Shown here: positions 34,801-48,489 of the stretch, piece by piece
How the letters are laid out: each line of letters opens with the position of its first letter
Position numbering within the stretch: position 1 is the first letter of the stretch
Source: Adenanthera pavonina
Lineage: Eukaryota; Streptophyta; Magnoliopsida; Fabales; Fabaceae
DNA length: 64,000 nt
Reading direction: 5' to 3'
Assembly: GCA_026686845.1 (NCBI GenBank)
Contig: JAIVEN010000046.1
Coordinates: forward strand, 62,001-126,000
The notes under the pieces: generated by a model
Seen by the model: only the letters and a program-made list of their open reading frames with translations
Databases searched by the model: none
What the model was told of the DNA's origin: nothing
Translations under genes and position numbers: made by a program

Positions 34801-37800
34801 CGATTCAACTTTATGAAAATGCTATGAAAAGCAAAAGAAATCGGAAAATCTCACGAAATTTGCAACACGAAGTGAGCTAGAGAGTTTATCTGACATCCTC
34901 ACACGAATTCGAGCCTAGGTTGATGAAATGAACACAATCGGATTCCGGATTAACCTCATTTTGTTTGAAAGTTGCAGGTTTCTAAACATTCACCAGGAAG
35001 CTCTAGGGAGGAGAATGCAACAAGATTTGGAAATTTAAGCGAGGTAGGGAGTTTATGCGGCTTGCTCACAACAAGTCGAGTCTATTTGGAAGAAATTCGC
35101 ACAATTCGGCTTCATCATCACGCCGTTTTGGCCAAACGATCCAACTTTATGAAAGTGCTATGAAAAGCAAAAGAAATCGGAAAATCACACGAAATTTGCA
35201 ACACAAAGTGAGCTAGAGAGTTTATCCGACATCCTCACACGAATTCGAGCCTAGGTTGATGAAATGAACACAATCGGATTCCGGATTAACCTCATTTTGT
35301 TTGAAAGTTGCAGGTTTCTAAACATTCACCAGGAAGCTCTAGGGAGGAGAATGCAACAAGATTTGGAAATTTAAGCGAGGTAGGTAGTTTATGCGGCTTA
35401 CTCACAACAATTCGAGTCTATTTGGAAGAAACGTGCACAATTCGGCTTCATCATCACGCCATTTCAGCCAAACGATCCAACTTTATGAAAATGCTATGAA
35501 AAGCAAAAGAAATCAGAAAATCTCACGAAATTTGCAACATGAAGTGAGCTAGTGCTTTTATCGGACATACTCACACCAATTTGAGCCTAGGATGATAAAA
35601 TGAACACAATCGGATTCCGGTTTAACCTCATTTTGTTTGAAAGTTCCAGGTTTCTAAACATTCATCCGGAGGCTCTAAGGAGGAGAATGCAAAAGATTTG
35701 GAATTCTAAGCGAGGTGGGGAGTTTATGCGGCTTACTCACAGCAAGTCGAGTCCAGTTGGAAGAAACGTGCACAATTCGGCTTCATCATCACGCCGTTTT
35801 GGCCAAACGATTCAACTTTATGAAAATGCTATGAAAAGCAAAAGAAATCAGAAAATCTCACGAAATTTGCAACATGAAGTGAGCTAGTGCTTTTATCCGA
35901 CATACTCACACCAATTGGAGCCTAGGTTGATGAAATGAACACAATCGGATTCCGCTTTAACCTCATTTTGTTTGAAAGTTCCAGATTTCTAAACATTCAT
36001 CAGGAGCCTCTAAGGAGGAGAATGCCACAAGATTTGGAATTTTAAGCGACCTAGGGGGTTTATGCGGCTTACTCACAACAAGTCGAGTCCAGTTGGAAGA
36101 AACGTGCACAATTCGGCTTCATCATCACGCCATTTCGGCCAAACGATCTAACTTTATGAAAACGCATTGAGAAGCAAATGAAAATAGAAAATCTCTCGAA
36201 ATTTGCAACACGAACGGAGCTAGTGAGTTTATCCGACATCCTCACACCAATTTGAGCCTTGGTTGATGAAAGAAACACAATTGGATTCCGCTTTAACCTG
36301 ATTTTGTTCGAAAGTTTCAGGTTTCTAAACATTCATCAGGAGCCTCTAAGGAGGAGAATGCCACAAGATTTGGAATTCTAAGCGAGGTAGGGAGTGTATG
36401 CGGCTTACTCACAATAATTCGAGTCTAGTTGGAAGAAACGTGCACAATTCGGCTTCATCATCACGCCATTTCGGCCAAACGATCTAACTTTATGAAAATG
36501 CATTGAAAAGCAAAAGAAATCGGAAAATCTCACGAAATTTGCAACACGAAGTGAGCTAGTGAGTTTATCCGACATCGTCACATGAATTTGAGCCATGTAT
36601 GATGAAATGAACACAATCGGATTCCGCTTTAACCTCATTTTGTTTGAAAGTTCCAGATTTCTAAACATTCATCAGGAGCCTCTAAGGAGGAGAATGCCAC
36701 AAGATTTGGAATTTTAAGCGACCTAGGGGGTTTATGGGGCTTACTCACAACAAGTCGAGTCCAGTTGGAAGAAACGTGCACAACTCGGCTTGATCATCAC
36801 GCCATTTAGGCCGAACGATCCAACTTTATGAAAGTGCTATGAAAAGCAAAAGAAAACAGAAAATCTCACAAAAATTTGCAACACGAAGTCACCTAGTGAG
36901 TTTATCCGACATCTTCACACCAATTTGAGCCTAGGTTGATGAAATGAACACAATCAGATTCCGGTTTAACCTCATTTTGTTTGAAAGTTCCAGGTTTCTA
37001 AACATTCACCAGGAAGTTCTAGGGAGGAGAATGCCACAAGATTTGGAATTCTAAGCGAGGTAGGGAGTTTATGCGGTTTACTCACAGCAAATGGAGTCCA
37101 GATGGAAGAAACGTGCACAACTCGGCTTGATCATCACGCCGTTTTGGCCAAACGTTTCAACTTTATGAAAATGCTATGAAAAGCAAAAGAAATCGGAAAA
37201 TCTCACGAAATTTGCAACATGAAGTGAGCTAGTGCTTTTATTTGACATACTCACAACAATTTGAGCCTAGGTTGATGAAATGAACACAATCGGATTCCGG
37301 TTTAACCTCATTTTGTTTGAAAGTTCCAGATTTCTAAACATTCACCAGGAAGTTCTAGGGAGGAGAATGCCACAAGATTTGGAATTTTAAGCGAGGCAGT
37401 GAGTTTACGCGGCTTACTCACAACAATTCGAGTCTAGTTGGAAGAAACGTGCACAATTCGGCTTCATCATCACGCCATTTTGGCCAAACAATCCAACTTT
37501 ATGAAAATGCATTGAGAAGCAAATGAAAACAGAAAATCTATCGAAATTTGCAACACGAACGGAGCTAGTGAGTTTATCCGACATAATCACACCAATTTGA
37601 GCCTAGGTTGATGAAATGAACACAATCGGATTCCGGTTTAACCTCATTTTGTTTGAAAGTTCCAGGTTTCTAAACATTCACCAGGAAGTTCTAGGGAGGA
37701 GAATGCCACAAGATTTGGAATTCTAAGCGAGGTAAGGAGTTTATGCGGCTTACTCACAACAAATTGAGTCCAGATGGAAGAAACGTGCACAATTCGGCTT

Positions 37801-38524
37801 CATCATCACGCCGTTTTGGCCAAACGTTTCAACTTTATGAAAATGCTATGAAAAGCAAAAGAAATCGGAAAATCTCACGAAATTTGCAACATGAAGTGAG
37901 CTAGTGCTTTTATTTGACATACTCACAACAATTTGAGCCTAGGTAGATGAAATGAACACAATCGGATTCCGGTTTAACCTCAATTTGTTTGAAAGTTCCA
38001 GGTTTCTAAAAACTCACCAGGAAGTTCTAGGGAGGAGAATGCCACAAGATTTGGAATTCTAAGCGAGGTAGGGAGTTTATGCGGCTTACTCACAACAATT
38101 CGAGTCTAGTTGGAAGAAACGTGCACAATTCGGCTTCATCATCACGCCATTTTGGCCAAACGATCCAACTTTATAAAAATGCATTGAGAAGCATATGAAA
38201 ACAGAAAATCTCTTGAAATTTGAACCACAAACAGAGCTAGTGAGTTTAACCGACATCCGCACACGAATTTGATCCATGTATGATGAAATGAACACAATCG
38301 GATTCCGCTTTAACCTCATTTTGTTTGAAAGTTCCAGATTTCTAAACATTCATCAGGAGCCTCTAAGGAGGAGAATGCCACAAGATTTGGAATTTTAAGC
38401 GACCTAGGGGGTTTATGCGGCTTACTCATAACAAGTCGAGTCCAGTTGGAAGAAACGTGCACAACTCGGCTTCATCATCACGCCATTTAGGCCAAACGAT
38501 CCAACTTTATGAAAGTGCAATGAA

Positions 38525-41500
38525 AAGCAAAAAAATCGGAAAATCTCACGAAATTTGCAACATGAAGTGAGCTAGTGCTTTTATCCGACATACTCACACA
38601 ATTTGAGCCTAGGTTGATGAAATGAACACAATCGGATTCCGCTTTAACCTCATTTTGTTTGAAAGTTCCAGATTTCTAAACATTCATCAGGTGCCTTTAA
38701 GGAGGAGAATGCCACAAGATTTGGAATTTTAAGCACCTAGGGGGTTTATGGGGCTTACTCACAACAAGTCGAGTCCAGTTGGAAGAAACGTGCACAACTC
38801 GGCTTGATCATCACGCCATTTAGGCCAAACGATCCAACTTTATGAAAGTGCTATGAAAAGCAAAAGAAATCGGAAAATCTCACGAAATTTGCAACATGAA
38901 GTGAGCTAGTGCTTTTATCCGACATACTCACACCAATTTGAGCCTAGGTTGATGAAATGAACACAATCGGATTCCAGTTTAACCTCATTTTGTTTGAATG
39001 TTCCAGGTTTCTAAACATTTACCAGGAAGTTCTAGGGAGGAGAATGCACCAAGATTTGGAATTCTAAGCGAGGTAGGGAGTTTATGCGGCTTACTCACAA
39101 CAATTCGAGTCTAGTTGGCAGAAACGTGCACAATTTGGCTTCATCATCACGCCATTTTGGCCAAACGATCCAACTTTATGAAAACGCATTGAGAAGCAAA
39201 TGAAAACAGAAAATCTCTCGAAATTTGCAAAACGAACAGAGCTAGTGAGTTTATCCGACATCCTCACACCAATTTGAGCCTTGGTTGATGAAAAGGAACA
39301 CAATCGGATTCCGCTTTTAACCTCATTTTGTTTGAAAGTTCCAGATTTCTAAACATTCATCAGGACCCTCTAAGGAGGAGAATGCCACAAGATTTGGAAT
39401 TTTAAGCGACCTAGGGGGTTTATGGGGCTTACTCACAACAAGTCGAGTCTAGTTGGAAGAAACGTGCACAAATCGGCTTCATCATCACGCCATTTAGGCC
39501 AAACGATCCAACTTTATGAAAGTGCAATGAAAAGCAAAAGAAATCAGAAAATCTCACGAAATTTGCAACATGAAGTGAGCTAGTGCTTTTATCAGACATA
39601 CTCACACGAATTTGAGCCTAGGTTGATGAAATGAACACAATCGGATTCCGGTTTAACCTCATTTTGTTTGAAAGTTCCAGGTTTCTAAACATTCACCAGG
39701 AAGTTCTAGGGAGGAGAATGCCACAAGATTTGGAATTCTAAGCGAGGTAGGGAGTTTATGCGGTTTACTCACAACAAATGGAGTCCAGATGGAAGAAACG
39801 TGCACAACTCGGCTTGATCATCACGCCGTTTTGGCCAAAACGTTTCAACTTTATGAAAATGCTATGAAAAGCAAAAGAATCGGAAAATCTCACGAAATTT
39901 GCAACATGAAGTGAGCTAGTGCTTTTATTTGACATACTCACAACAATTTGAGCCTAGGTTGATGAAATGAACACAATCGGATTCCGGTTTAACCTCATTT
40001 TGTTTGAAAGTTCCAGATTTCTAAACATTCATCAGGAGCCTCTAAGGAGGAGAATGCCACAAGATTTGGAATTTTAAGCGACCTAGGGGGTTTATGGGGC
40101 TTACTCACAACAAGTCGAGGTCTAGTTGGAAGAAACGTGCACAATTCGGCTTCATCATCACGCCGTTTTGGCCAAACGATTCAACTTTATGAAAATGCTA
40201 TCAAAAGCAAAAGAAATCGGAAATCTCACGAAATTTGCAACACGAAGTGAGCTAGTGAGTTTATCCGACATCGTCGCACGAATTTGAGCCATGGATGATG
40301 AAATGAACACAATCGGATTCCGCTTTAACCTCATTTTGTTTGAAAGTTCCAGATTTCTAAACATTCACCAGGAAGTTCTAGGGAGGAGAATGCCACAAGA
40401 TTTGGAATTCTAAGCGAGGTAGGGAGTTTATGCGGCTTACTCACAACAATTCGAGTCTAGTTGGAAGAAACGTGCACAATTCGGCTTCATCATCACGCCA
40501 TTTTGGCCAAACGATCCAACTTTATGAAAATGCATTGAGAAGCAAATGAAAACAGAAAATCTCTTGAAATTTGCAACACGAACAGAGCTAGTGAGTTTAT
40601 CCGACATCCCGCACACGAATTTGAGCCATGTATGATGAAATGAACACAATTGGATTCCGCTTTAACCTCATTTTGTTTGAAAGTTCCAGATTTCTAAACA
40701 TTCATCAGGTGCCTCTAAGGAGGAGAATGCCACAAGATTTGAATTTTAAGCGACCTAGGGGGTTTATGGGGCTTACTCACAACAAGTCGAGTCCAGTTGG
40801 AAGAAACGTGCACAACTCGGGTTGATCATCACGCCATTTAGGCCAAACGATCCAACTTTATGAAAGTGCTATGAAAAGCAAAAGAAATCGGAAAAATCTC
40901 ACGAAATTTGCAACATGAAGTGAGCTAGTGCTTTTATCCGACATACTCACACTAATTTGAGCCTAGGTTGATGAAATGAACACAATCGGATTCCGGTTTA
41001 ACCTCATTTTGTTTGAAAGTTCCAGGTTTCTAAACATTCACCAGAAGTTCTAGGGAGGAGAATGCCACAAGATTTGGAATTCTAAGCGAGGTAGGGAGTT
41101 TATGCGGCTTACTCACAACAATTCGAGTCTAGTTGGAAGAAACGTGCACAATTCGGCTTCATCATCACGCCATTTTGGCCAAACGATCCAACTTTATGAA
41201 AATGCATTGAGAAGCAAATGAAAACAGAAAATCTATCGAAATTTGCAACACGAACAGAGCTAGTGAGTTTATCCGATATCCTCACGCCAATTTGAGCCTT
41301 GGTTGATGAAAGAAACACAATTGGATTCCGCTTTAACCTCATTTTGTTCGAAAGTTTCAGGTTTCTAAACATTCATCAGAGCCTCCAAGGAGGAGAATGC
41401 CACAAGATTTGGAATTCTAAGCGAGGTAGGGAGTGTATGCGGCTTACTCACAATAATTCGAGTCTAGTTGGAAGAAACGTGCACAATTCGGCTTCATCAT

Positions 41501-43780
41501 CACGCCATTTTGGCCAAACGATCCAACTTTATGAAAATGCTATGAAAAGCAAAAGAAATCGGAAAATCTCATGAAATTTGCAACATGAAGTGAGCTAGTG
41601 AGTTTATCCGACATCATCACACGAATTTGAGCCATGTATGATGAAATGAACACAATCGGATTCCTCTTTAACCTCATTTTCTTTGAAAGTTCCAGATTTC
41701 TAAACATTCATCAGGAGCCTCTAAGGTGGAGAATGCCACAAGATTTGGAATTTAAGCGACCTAGGGGGTTTATGCGGCTTACTCATAACAAGTCGAGTCC
41801 AGTTGAAGAAACGTGCACAACTCGGCTCCATCATCACACCATTTAGGCCAAACGATCCACTTTATGAAAGTGCTATGAAAAGCAAAAGAAATCAGAAAAT
41901 CTCACGAAATTTGCAACATGAAGTGAGCTAGTGCTTTTATCCGACATACTCACACCAATTTGAGCCTAGGTTGATGAAATGAACACAATCGGATTCCGGT
42001 TTAACCTCGTTTTCTTTGAAGAGTTCCAGATTTCTAACCATTCATCAGGAGCCTCTAAGGAGGAGAATGCCACAAGATTTGGAATTTTAAGCGACCTAGG
42101 GGGGTTTATGGGCTTACTCACAACAAGTCGAGTCCAGTTGGAAGAAACGTGCACAACTCGGCTTCATCATCACGCCATTTAGGCCAAACGATCCAACTTT
42201 ATGAAAGTGCAATGAAAAGCAAAAGAAATCGGAAAATCTCACGAATTTGCAACATAAAGTGAGCTAGTGCTTTTATCCGACATACTCACACGAATTTGAG
42301 CCTAGGTTGATGAAATGAACACAATCTGATTCCGGTTTAACCTCATTTTCTTTGAAAGTTCCAGATTTCTAAACATTCATCAGGAGCCTCTAAGGAGGAG
42401 AATGCCACAAGATTTGGAATTTTAAGCGACCTAGGGGGTTTATGGGGCTTACTCACAACAAGTCGAGTCTAGTTGGAAGAAACGTGCACAACTCGGCTTC
42501 ATCATCACGCCATTTAGGCCAAACGATCCAACTTTATGAAGTGCAATGAAAAGGAAAAGAAATCGGAAAAATCTCACGAAATTTGCAACATGAAGTGAGC
42601 TAGTGCTTTTATCCGACATACTCACACGAATTTGAGCCTAGGTTGATGAAATGAACACAATCGGATTTCGGTTTAACCTCATTTTGTTTGAAAGTTCCAG
42701 GTTTCTAAACATTCACCAGGAAGTTCTAGGGAGGAGAATGCCACAAGATTTGGAATTCTAAGCGAGGTAGGGAGTTTATGCGGCTTACTCACAACAATTC
42801 GAGTCTAGTTGGCAGAAACGTGCACAATTTGGCTTCATCATCACGCCATTTTGGCCAAACGATCCAACTTTATGAAAACGCATTGAGAAGCAAATGAAAA
42901 CAGAAAATCTCTCAAAATTTGCAACACGAACAGAGCTAGTGAGTTTATCCGACATCCTCACACCAATTTGAGCCTTGGTTGATGAAAGGAACACAATCGG
43001 ATTCCGGTTTAACCTCATTTTGTTTGAAAGTTCCAGATTTCTAACATTCATCAGGAGCCTCTAAGGAGGAGAATGCACAAGATTTGGAATTTTAAGCGAC
43101 CTAGGGGGTTTATGGGGCTTACTCACAACAAGTCGAGTCCAGTTGGAAGAAACGTGCACAACTCGCTTCATCATCATGCCATTTAGGCCAAACGATCCAA
43201 CTTTATGAAAGTGCAATGAAAAGCAAAAGAAATCGGAAAATCTCACGAAATTTGCAACATAAAGTGAGCTAGTGCTTTTATCCGACATACTCACACGAAT
43301 TTGAGCCTAGGTTGATGAAATGAACACAATCTGATTACGGTTTAACCTCATTTTGTTTGAAAGTTCCAGATTTCTAAACATTCATCAGAGAGCCTCTAAG
43401 GAGGAGAATGCCACAAGATTTGGAATTTTAAGCGACCTAGGGGGTTTATGGGGCTTACTCACAACAAGTCGAGTCTAGTTGGAAGAAACGTGCACAAATC
43501 GGCTTCATCATCACGCCATTTAGGCCAAACGATCCAACTTTATGAAAGTGCAATGAAAAGCAAAAGAAATCGGAAAATCTCACGAAATTTGCAACATGAA
43601 GTGAGCTAGTGCTTTTATCCGACATACTCACACCAATTTGAGCCTAGGTTGATGAAATGAACACAATCGGATTCCGGTTTAACCTCATTTTGTTTGAAAG
43701 TTCCAGGTTTCTAAACATTCACCAGGAAGTTCTAGGGAGGAGAATGCCACAAGATTTGGAATTCTAAGCGAGGTAGGAGT
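38525..43780 (+). repeat. Satellite tract rich in single-base indels
   Basis: I count about 28 one- or two-base insertions or deletions against neighbouring monomers in about 5.3 kb. Examples are a missing base in gcaaaaaaatcgg (38528), an extra t in cgcttttaacc (39312), an extra g in gtcgaggtctag (40115), a missing g in ccagaagttc (41041), a missing a in gatccacttta (41852), an extra g in ctaggggggttt (42098), and a missing g in gaggtaggagttt (43771). Many fall in short homopolymers. The monomers from 44 to 58 kb show almost none. The tract breaks most of the long shadow ORFs present elsewhere. Confidence 0.8.
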
Positions 43781-44460
43781 TTATGCGGTTTACTCACAAC
43801 AAATGGAGTCCAGATGGAAGAAACGTGCACAACTCGGCTTAATCATCATGCCGTTTTGGCCAAACATTTCAACTTTATGAAAATGCTATGAAAAGCAAAA
43901 GAAACAGAAAATCTATCGAAATTTGCAACACGAACAGAGCTAGTGAGTTTATCCGATATCCTCACGCCAATTTGAGCCTTGGTTGATGAAAGAAACACAA
44001 TTGGATTCCGCTTTAACCTCATTTTGTTCGAAAGTTCCAGATTTCTAAACATTCATCAGGGGCCTCTAAGGAGGAGAATGCCACAAGATTTGGAATTTTA
44101 AGCGACCTAGGGGGTTTATGGGGCTTACTCACAACAAGTCGAGTCTAGTTGGAAGAAACGTGCACAATTCGGCTTCATCATCACGCCGTTTTGGCCAAAC
44201 GATTCAACTTTATGAAAATGCTATCAAAAGCAAAAGAAATCGGAAAATCTCACGAAATTTGCAACACGAAGTGAGCTAGTGAGTTTATCCGACATCGTCG
44301 CACGAATTTGAGCCATGGATGATGAAATGAACACAATCGGATTCCGCTTTAACCTCATTTTGTTTGAAAGTTCCAGATTTCTAAACATTCACCAGGAAGT
44401 TCTAGGGAGGAGAATGCCACAAGATTTGGAATTCTAAGCGAGGTAGGGAGTTTAAGCGGC

Positions 44461-46350
44461 TTACTCACAACAATTCGAGTCTAGTTGGAAGAAACGTGCA
44501 CAATTCGGCTTCATCATCACGCCATTTTGGCCAAACGATCCAACTTTATGAAAATGCATTGAGAAGCAAATGAAAACAGAAAAGCTCTTGAAATTTGCAA
44601 CACGAACAGAGCTAGTGAGTTTATCCGACATCCGCACACGAATTTGAGCCATGTATGATGAAATGAGCACAATCGGATTCCGCTTTAACCTCATTTTGTT
44701 TGAAAGTTCCAGATTTCTAAACATTCATCAGGTGCCTCTAAGGAGGAGAATGCCACAAGATTTGGAATTTTAAGCGACCTAGGGGGTTTATGGGGCTTAC
44801 TCACAACAAGTCGAGTCCAGTTGGAAGAAACGTGCACAACTCGGCTTGATCATCACGCCATTTAGGCCAAACGATCCAACTTTATGAAAGTGCTATGAAA
44901 AGCAAAAGAAATCGGAAAATCTCACGAAATTTGCAACATGAAGTGAGCTAGTGCTTTTATCCGACATACTCACACCAATTTGAGCCTAGGTTGATGAAAT
45001 GAACACAATCGGATTCCGGTTTAACCTCATTTTGTTTGAAAGTTCCAGGTTTCTAAACATTCACCAGGAAGTTCTAGGGAGGAGAATGCCACAAGATTTG
45101 GAATTCTAAGCGAGGTAGGGAGTTTTTGCGGCTTCCTCACAACAATTCGAGTCTGGTTGGAAGAAACGTGCACAATTCGGCTTCATCATCACGCCATTTT
45201 GGCCAAACGTTTCAACTTTATGAAAATGCTATGAAAAGCAAAAGAAATCGGAAAATCTCACGAAATTTGCAACATGAAGTGAGTTAGTGCTTTTATTTGA
45301 CATACTCACAACAATTTGAGCCTAGGTTGATGAAATGAACACAATCGGATTCCAGTTTAACCTCATTTTGTTTGAAAGTTCCAGGTTTCTAAACATTCAT
45401 CAGGAGCCTCTAAGGAGGAGAATGCCACAAGATATGGAATTTTAAGTGAGGTAGAGAGTTTATGCGGCTTACTCACAACAATTCGAGTCTAGTAGCAAGA
45501 AACGTGCACAACTCGGCCTCATCATCACGCCATTTTGGCCAAACGATCCAATTTTATGAAAATGCTATGAAAAGCAAAAGAAATCGGAAAATCTCACAAA
45601 ATTTGCAACACGAAGTGAGCTAGTGAGTTTAACCGACATCGTCGCACAAATTTGAGCCATGTATGATGAAATGAACACAATCGGATTCCGCTTTAACCTC
45701 ATTTTGTTTGAAAGTTCCAGATTTCTAAACATTCACCAGGAACTTCTAGGGAGGAGAATGCCACAAGATTTGGAATTCTAAGCAAGGTAGGGAGTTTATG
45801 CGGCTTACTCACAACAATTCGAGTCTAGTTGGAAGAAACGTGCACAATTCGGCTTCATCATCACGCCATTTTGGCCAAACGATCCAACTTTATGAAAATG
45901 CATTGAGAAGCAAATGAAAACAGAAAATCTCTTGAAATTTGCAACACGAACAGAGCTAGTGAGTTTATCCGACATCCGCACACGAATTTGAGCCATGTAT
46001 GATGAAATGAACACAATTGGATTCCGCTTTAACCTCATTTTGTTTGAAAGTTCCAGATTTCTAAACATTCATCAGGTGCCTCTAAGGAGGAGAATGCCAC
46101 AAGATTTGGAATTTTAAGCGACCTAGGGGGTTTATGGGGCTTACTCACAACAAGTCGAGTCCAGTCGGAAGAAACGTGCACAACTCGGCTTGATCATCAC
46201 GCCATTTAGGCCAAACGATCCAACTTTATGAAAGAGCTATGAAAAGCAAAAGAAATCGGAAAATCTCACGAAATTTGCAACATGAAGTGAGCTAGTGCTT
46301 TTATCCGACATACTCACACCAATTTGAGCCTAGGTTGATGAAATGAACAC
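44461..46350 (+). repeat. 4-monomer higher-order repeat (1,344 bp), first cluster
   Basis: Monomers at 44461-45804 form an A-B-C-D series, and A-B recur at 45805-46350 (offset 1,344 bp). D is marked by agtagcaagaaacgtg (45491), and A by ctcttgaaatttgc with catccgcacacg. The series recurs at an offset of 4,704 bp in the second cluster. Confidence 0.82.
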
Positions 46351-48489
46351 AATCTGATTCCGGTTTAACCTCATTTTGTTTGAAAGTTCCAGATTTCTAA
46401 ACATTCATCAGGAGCCTCTAAGGAGGAGAATGCCACAAGATTTGGAATTTTAAGCGACCTAGGGGGTTTATGGGGCTTACTCACAACAAGTCGAGTCTAG
46501 TTGGAAGAAACGTGCACAATTCGGCTTCATCATCACGCCGTTTTGGCCAAACGATTCAACTTTATGAAAATGCAATCAAAAGCAAAAGAAATCGGAAAAT
46601 CTCACAAAATTTGCAACACGAAGTGAGCTAGTGAGTTTATCCGACCTCGTCGCACGAATTTGAGCCATGTATGATGAAATGAACACAATCGGATTCCGGT
46701 TTAACCTCATTTTGTTTGAAAGTTCCAGGTTTCTAAACATTCACCAGGAAGTTCTAGGGAGGAGAATGCCACAAGATTTGGAATTCTAAGCGAGGTAGGG
46801 AGTTTATGCGGCTTACTCACAACAATTCGAGTCTAGTTGGCAGAAACGTGCACAATTTGGCTTCATCATCACGCCATTTTGGCCAAACGATCCAACTTTA
46901 TGAAAACGCACTGAGAAGAAAATGAAAACAGAAAATCTCTCGAAATTTGCAACACGAACAGAGCTAGTGAGTTTATCCGACATCCTCACACCAATTTGAG
47001 CCTTGGTTGATGAAAGGAACACAATCGGATTCCGGTTTAACCCCATTTTGTTTGAAAGTTCCAGATTTCTAAACATTCATCAGGAGCCTCTAAGGAGGAG
47101 AATGCCACAAGATTTGGAATTTTAAGCGACCTAGGGGGTTTATGGGGCTTACTCACAACAAGTCGAGTCCAGTTGGAAGAAACGTGCACAACTCGGCTTC
47201 ATCATCACGCCATTTAGGCCAAACGATCCAACTTTATGAAAGTGCAATGAAAAGAAAAAGAAATCGGAAAATCTCACGAAATTTGCAACATAAAGTGAGC
47301 TAGTGCTTTTATCCGACATACTCACACAAATTTGAGCCTAGGTTGATGAAATGAACACAATCGGATTCCGGTTTAACCTCATTTTGTTTGAAAGTTCCAG
47401 ATTTCTAAACATTCATCAGGAGCCTCTAAGGAGGAGAATGCCACAAGATTTGGAATTTTAAGCGACCTAGGGGGTTTATGGGGCTTACTCACAACAAGTC
47501 GAGTCTAGTTGGAAGAAACGTGCACAAATCGGCTTCATCATCACGCCATTTAGGCCAAACGATCCAACTTTATGAAAGTGCAATGAAAAGCAAAAGAAAT
47601 CGGAAAATCTCACGAAATTTGCAACATGAAGTGAGCTAGTGCTTTTATCCGACATACTCACACGAATTTGAGCCTAGGTTGATGAAATGAACACAATCGG
47701 ATTCCGGTTTAACCTCATTTTGTTTGAAAGTTCCAGGTTTCTAAACATTCACCAGGAAGTTCTAGGGAGGAGAATGCCACAAGATTTGGAATTCTAAGCG
47801 AGGTAGGGAGTTTATGCGGTTTACTCACAACAAATGGAGTCCAGATGGAAGAAACGTGCACAACTCGGCTTGATCATCATGCCGTTTTGGCCAAACGTTT
47901 CAACTTTATGAAAATGCTATGAAAAGCAAAAGAAATCGGAAAATCTCACGAAATTTGCAACATGAAGTGAGCTAGTGCTTTTATTTGACATACTCACAAC
48001 AATTTGAGCCTAGGTTGATGAAATGAACACAATCGGATTCTGGTTTAACCTCATTTTGTTTGAAAGTTCCAGATTTCTAAACATTCATCAGGGGCCTCTA
48101 AGGAGGAGAAAGCCACAAGATTTGGAATTTTAAGCGACCTAGGGGGTTTATGGGGCTTACTCACAACAAGTCGAGTCTAGTTGGAAGAAACGTGCACAAT
48201 TCGGCTTCATCATCACGCCGTTTTGGCCAAACGATTCAACTTTATGAAAATGCTATCAAAAGCAAAAGAAATCGGAAAATCTCACGAAATTTGCAACACG
48301 AAGTGAGCTAGTGAGTTTATCCGACATCGTCGCACGAATTTGAGCCATGGATGATGAAATGAACACAATCGGATTCCGCTTTAACCTCATTTTGTTTGAA
48401 AGTTCCAGATTTCTAAACATTCACCAGGAAGTTCTAGGGAGGAGAATGCCACAAGATTTGGAATTCTAAGCGAGGTAGGGAGTTTATGC

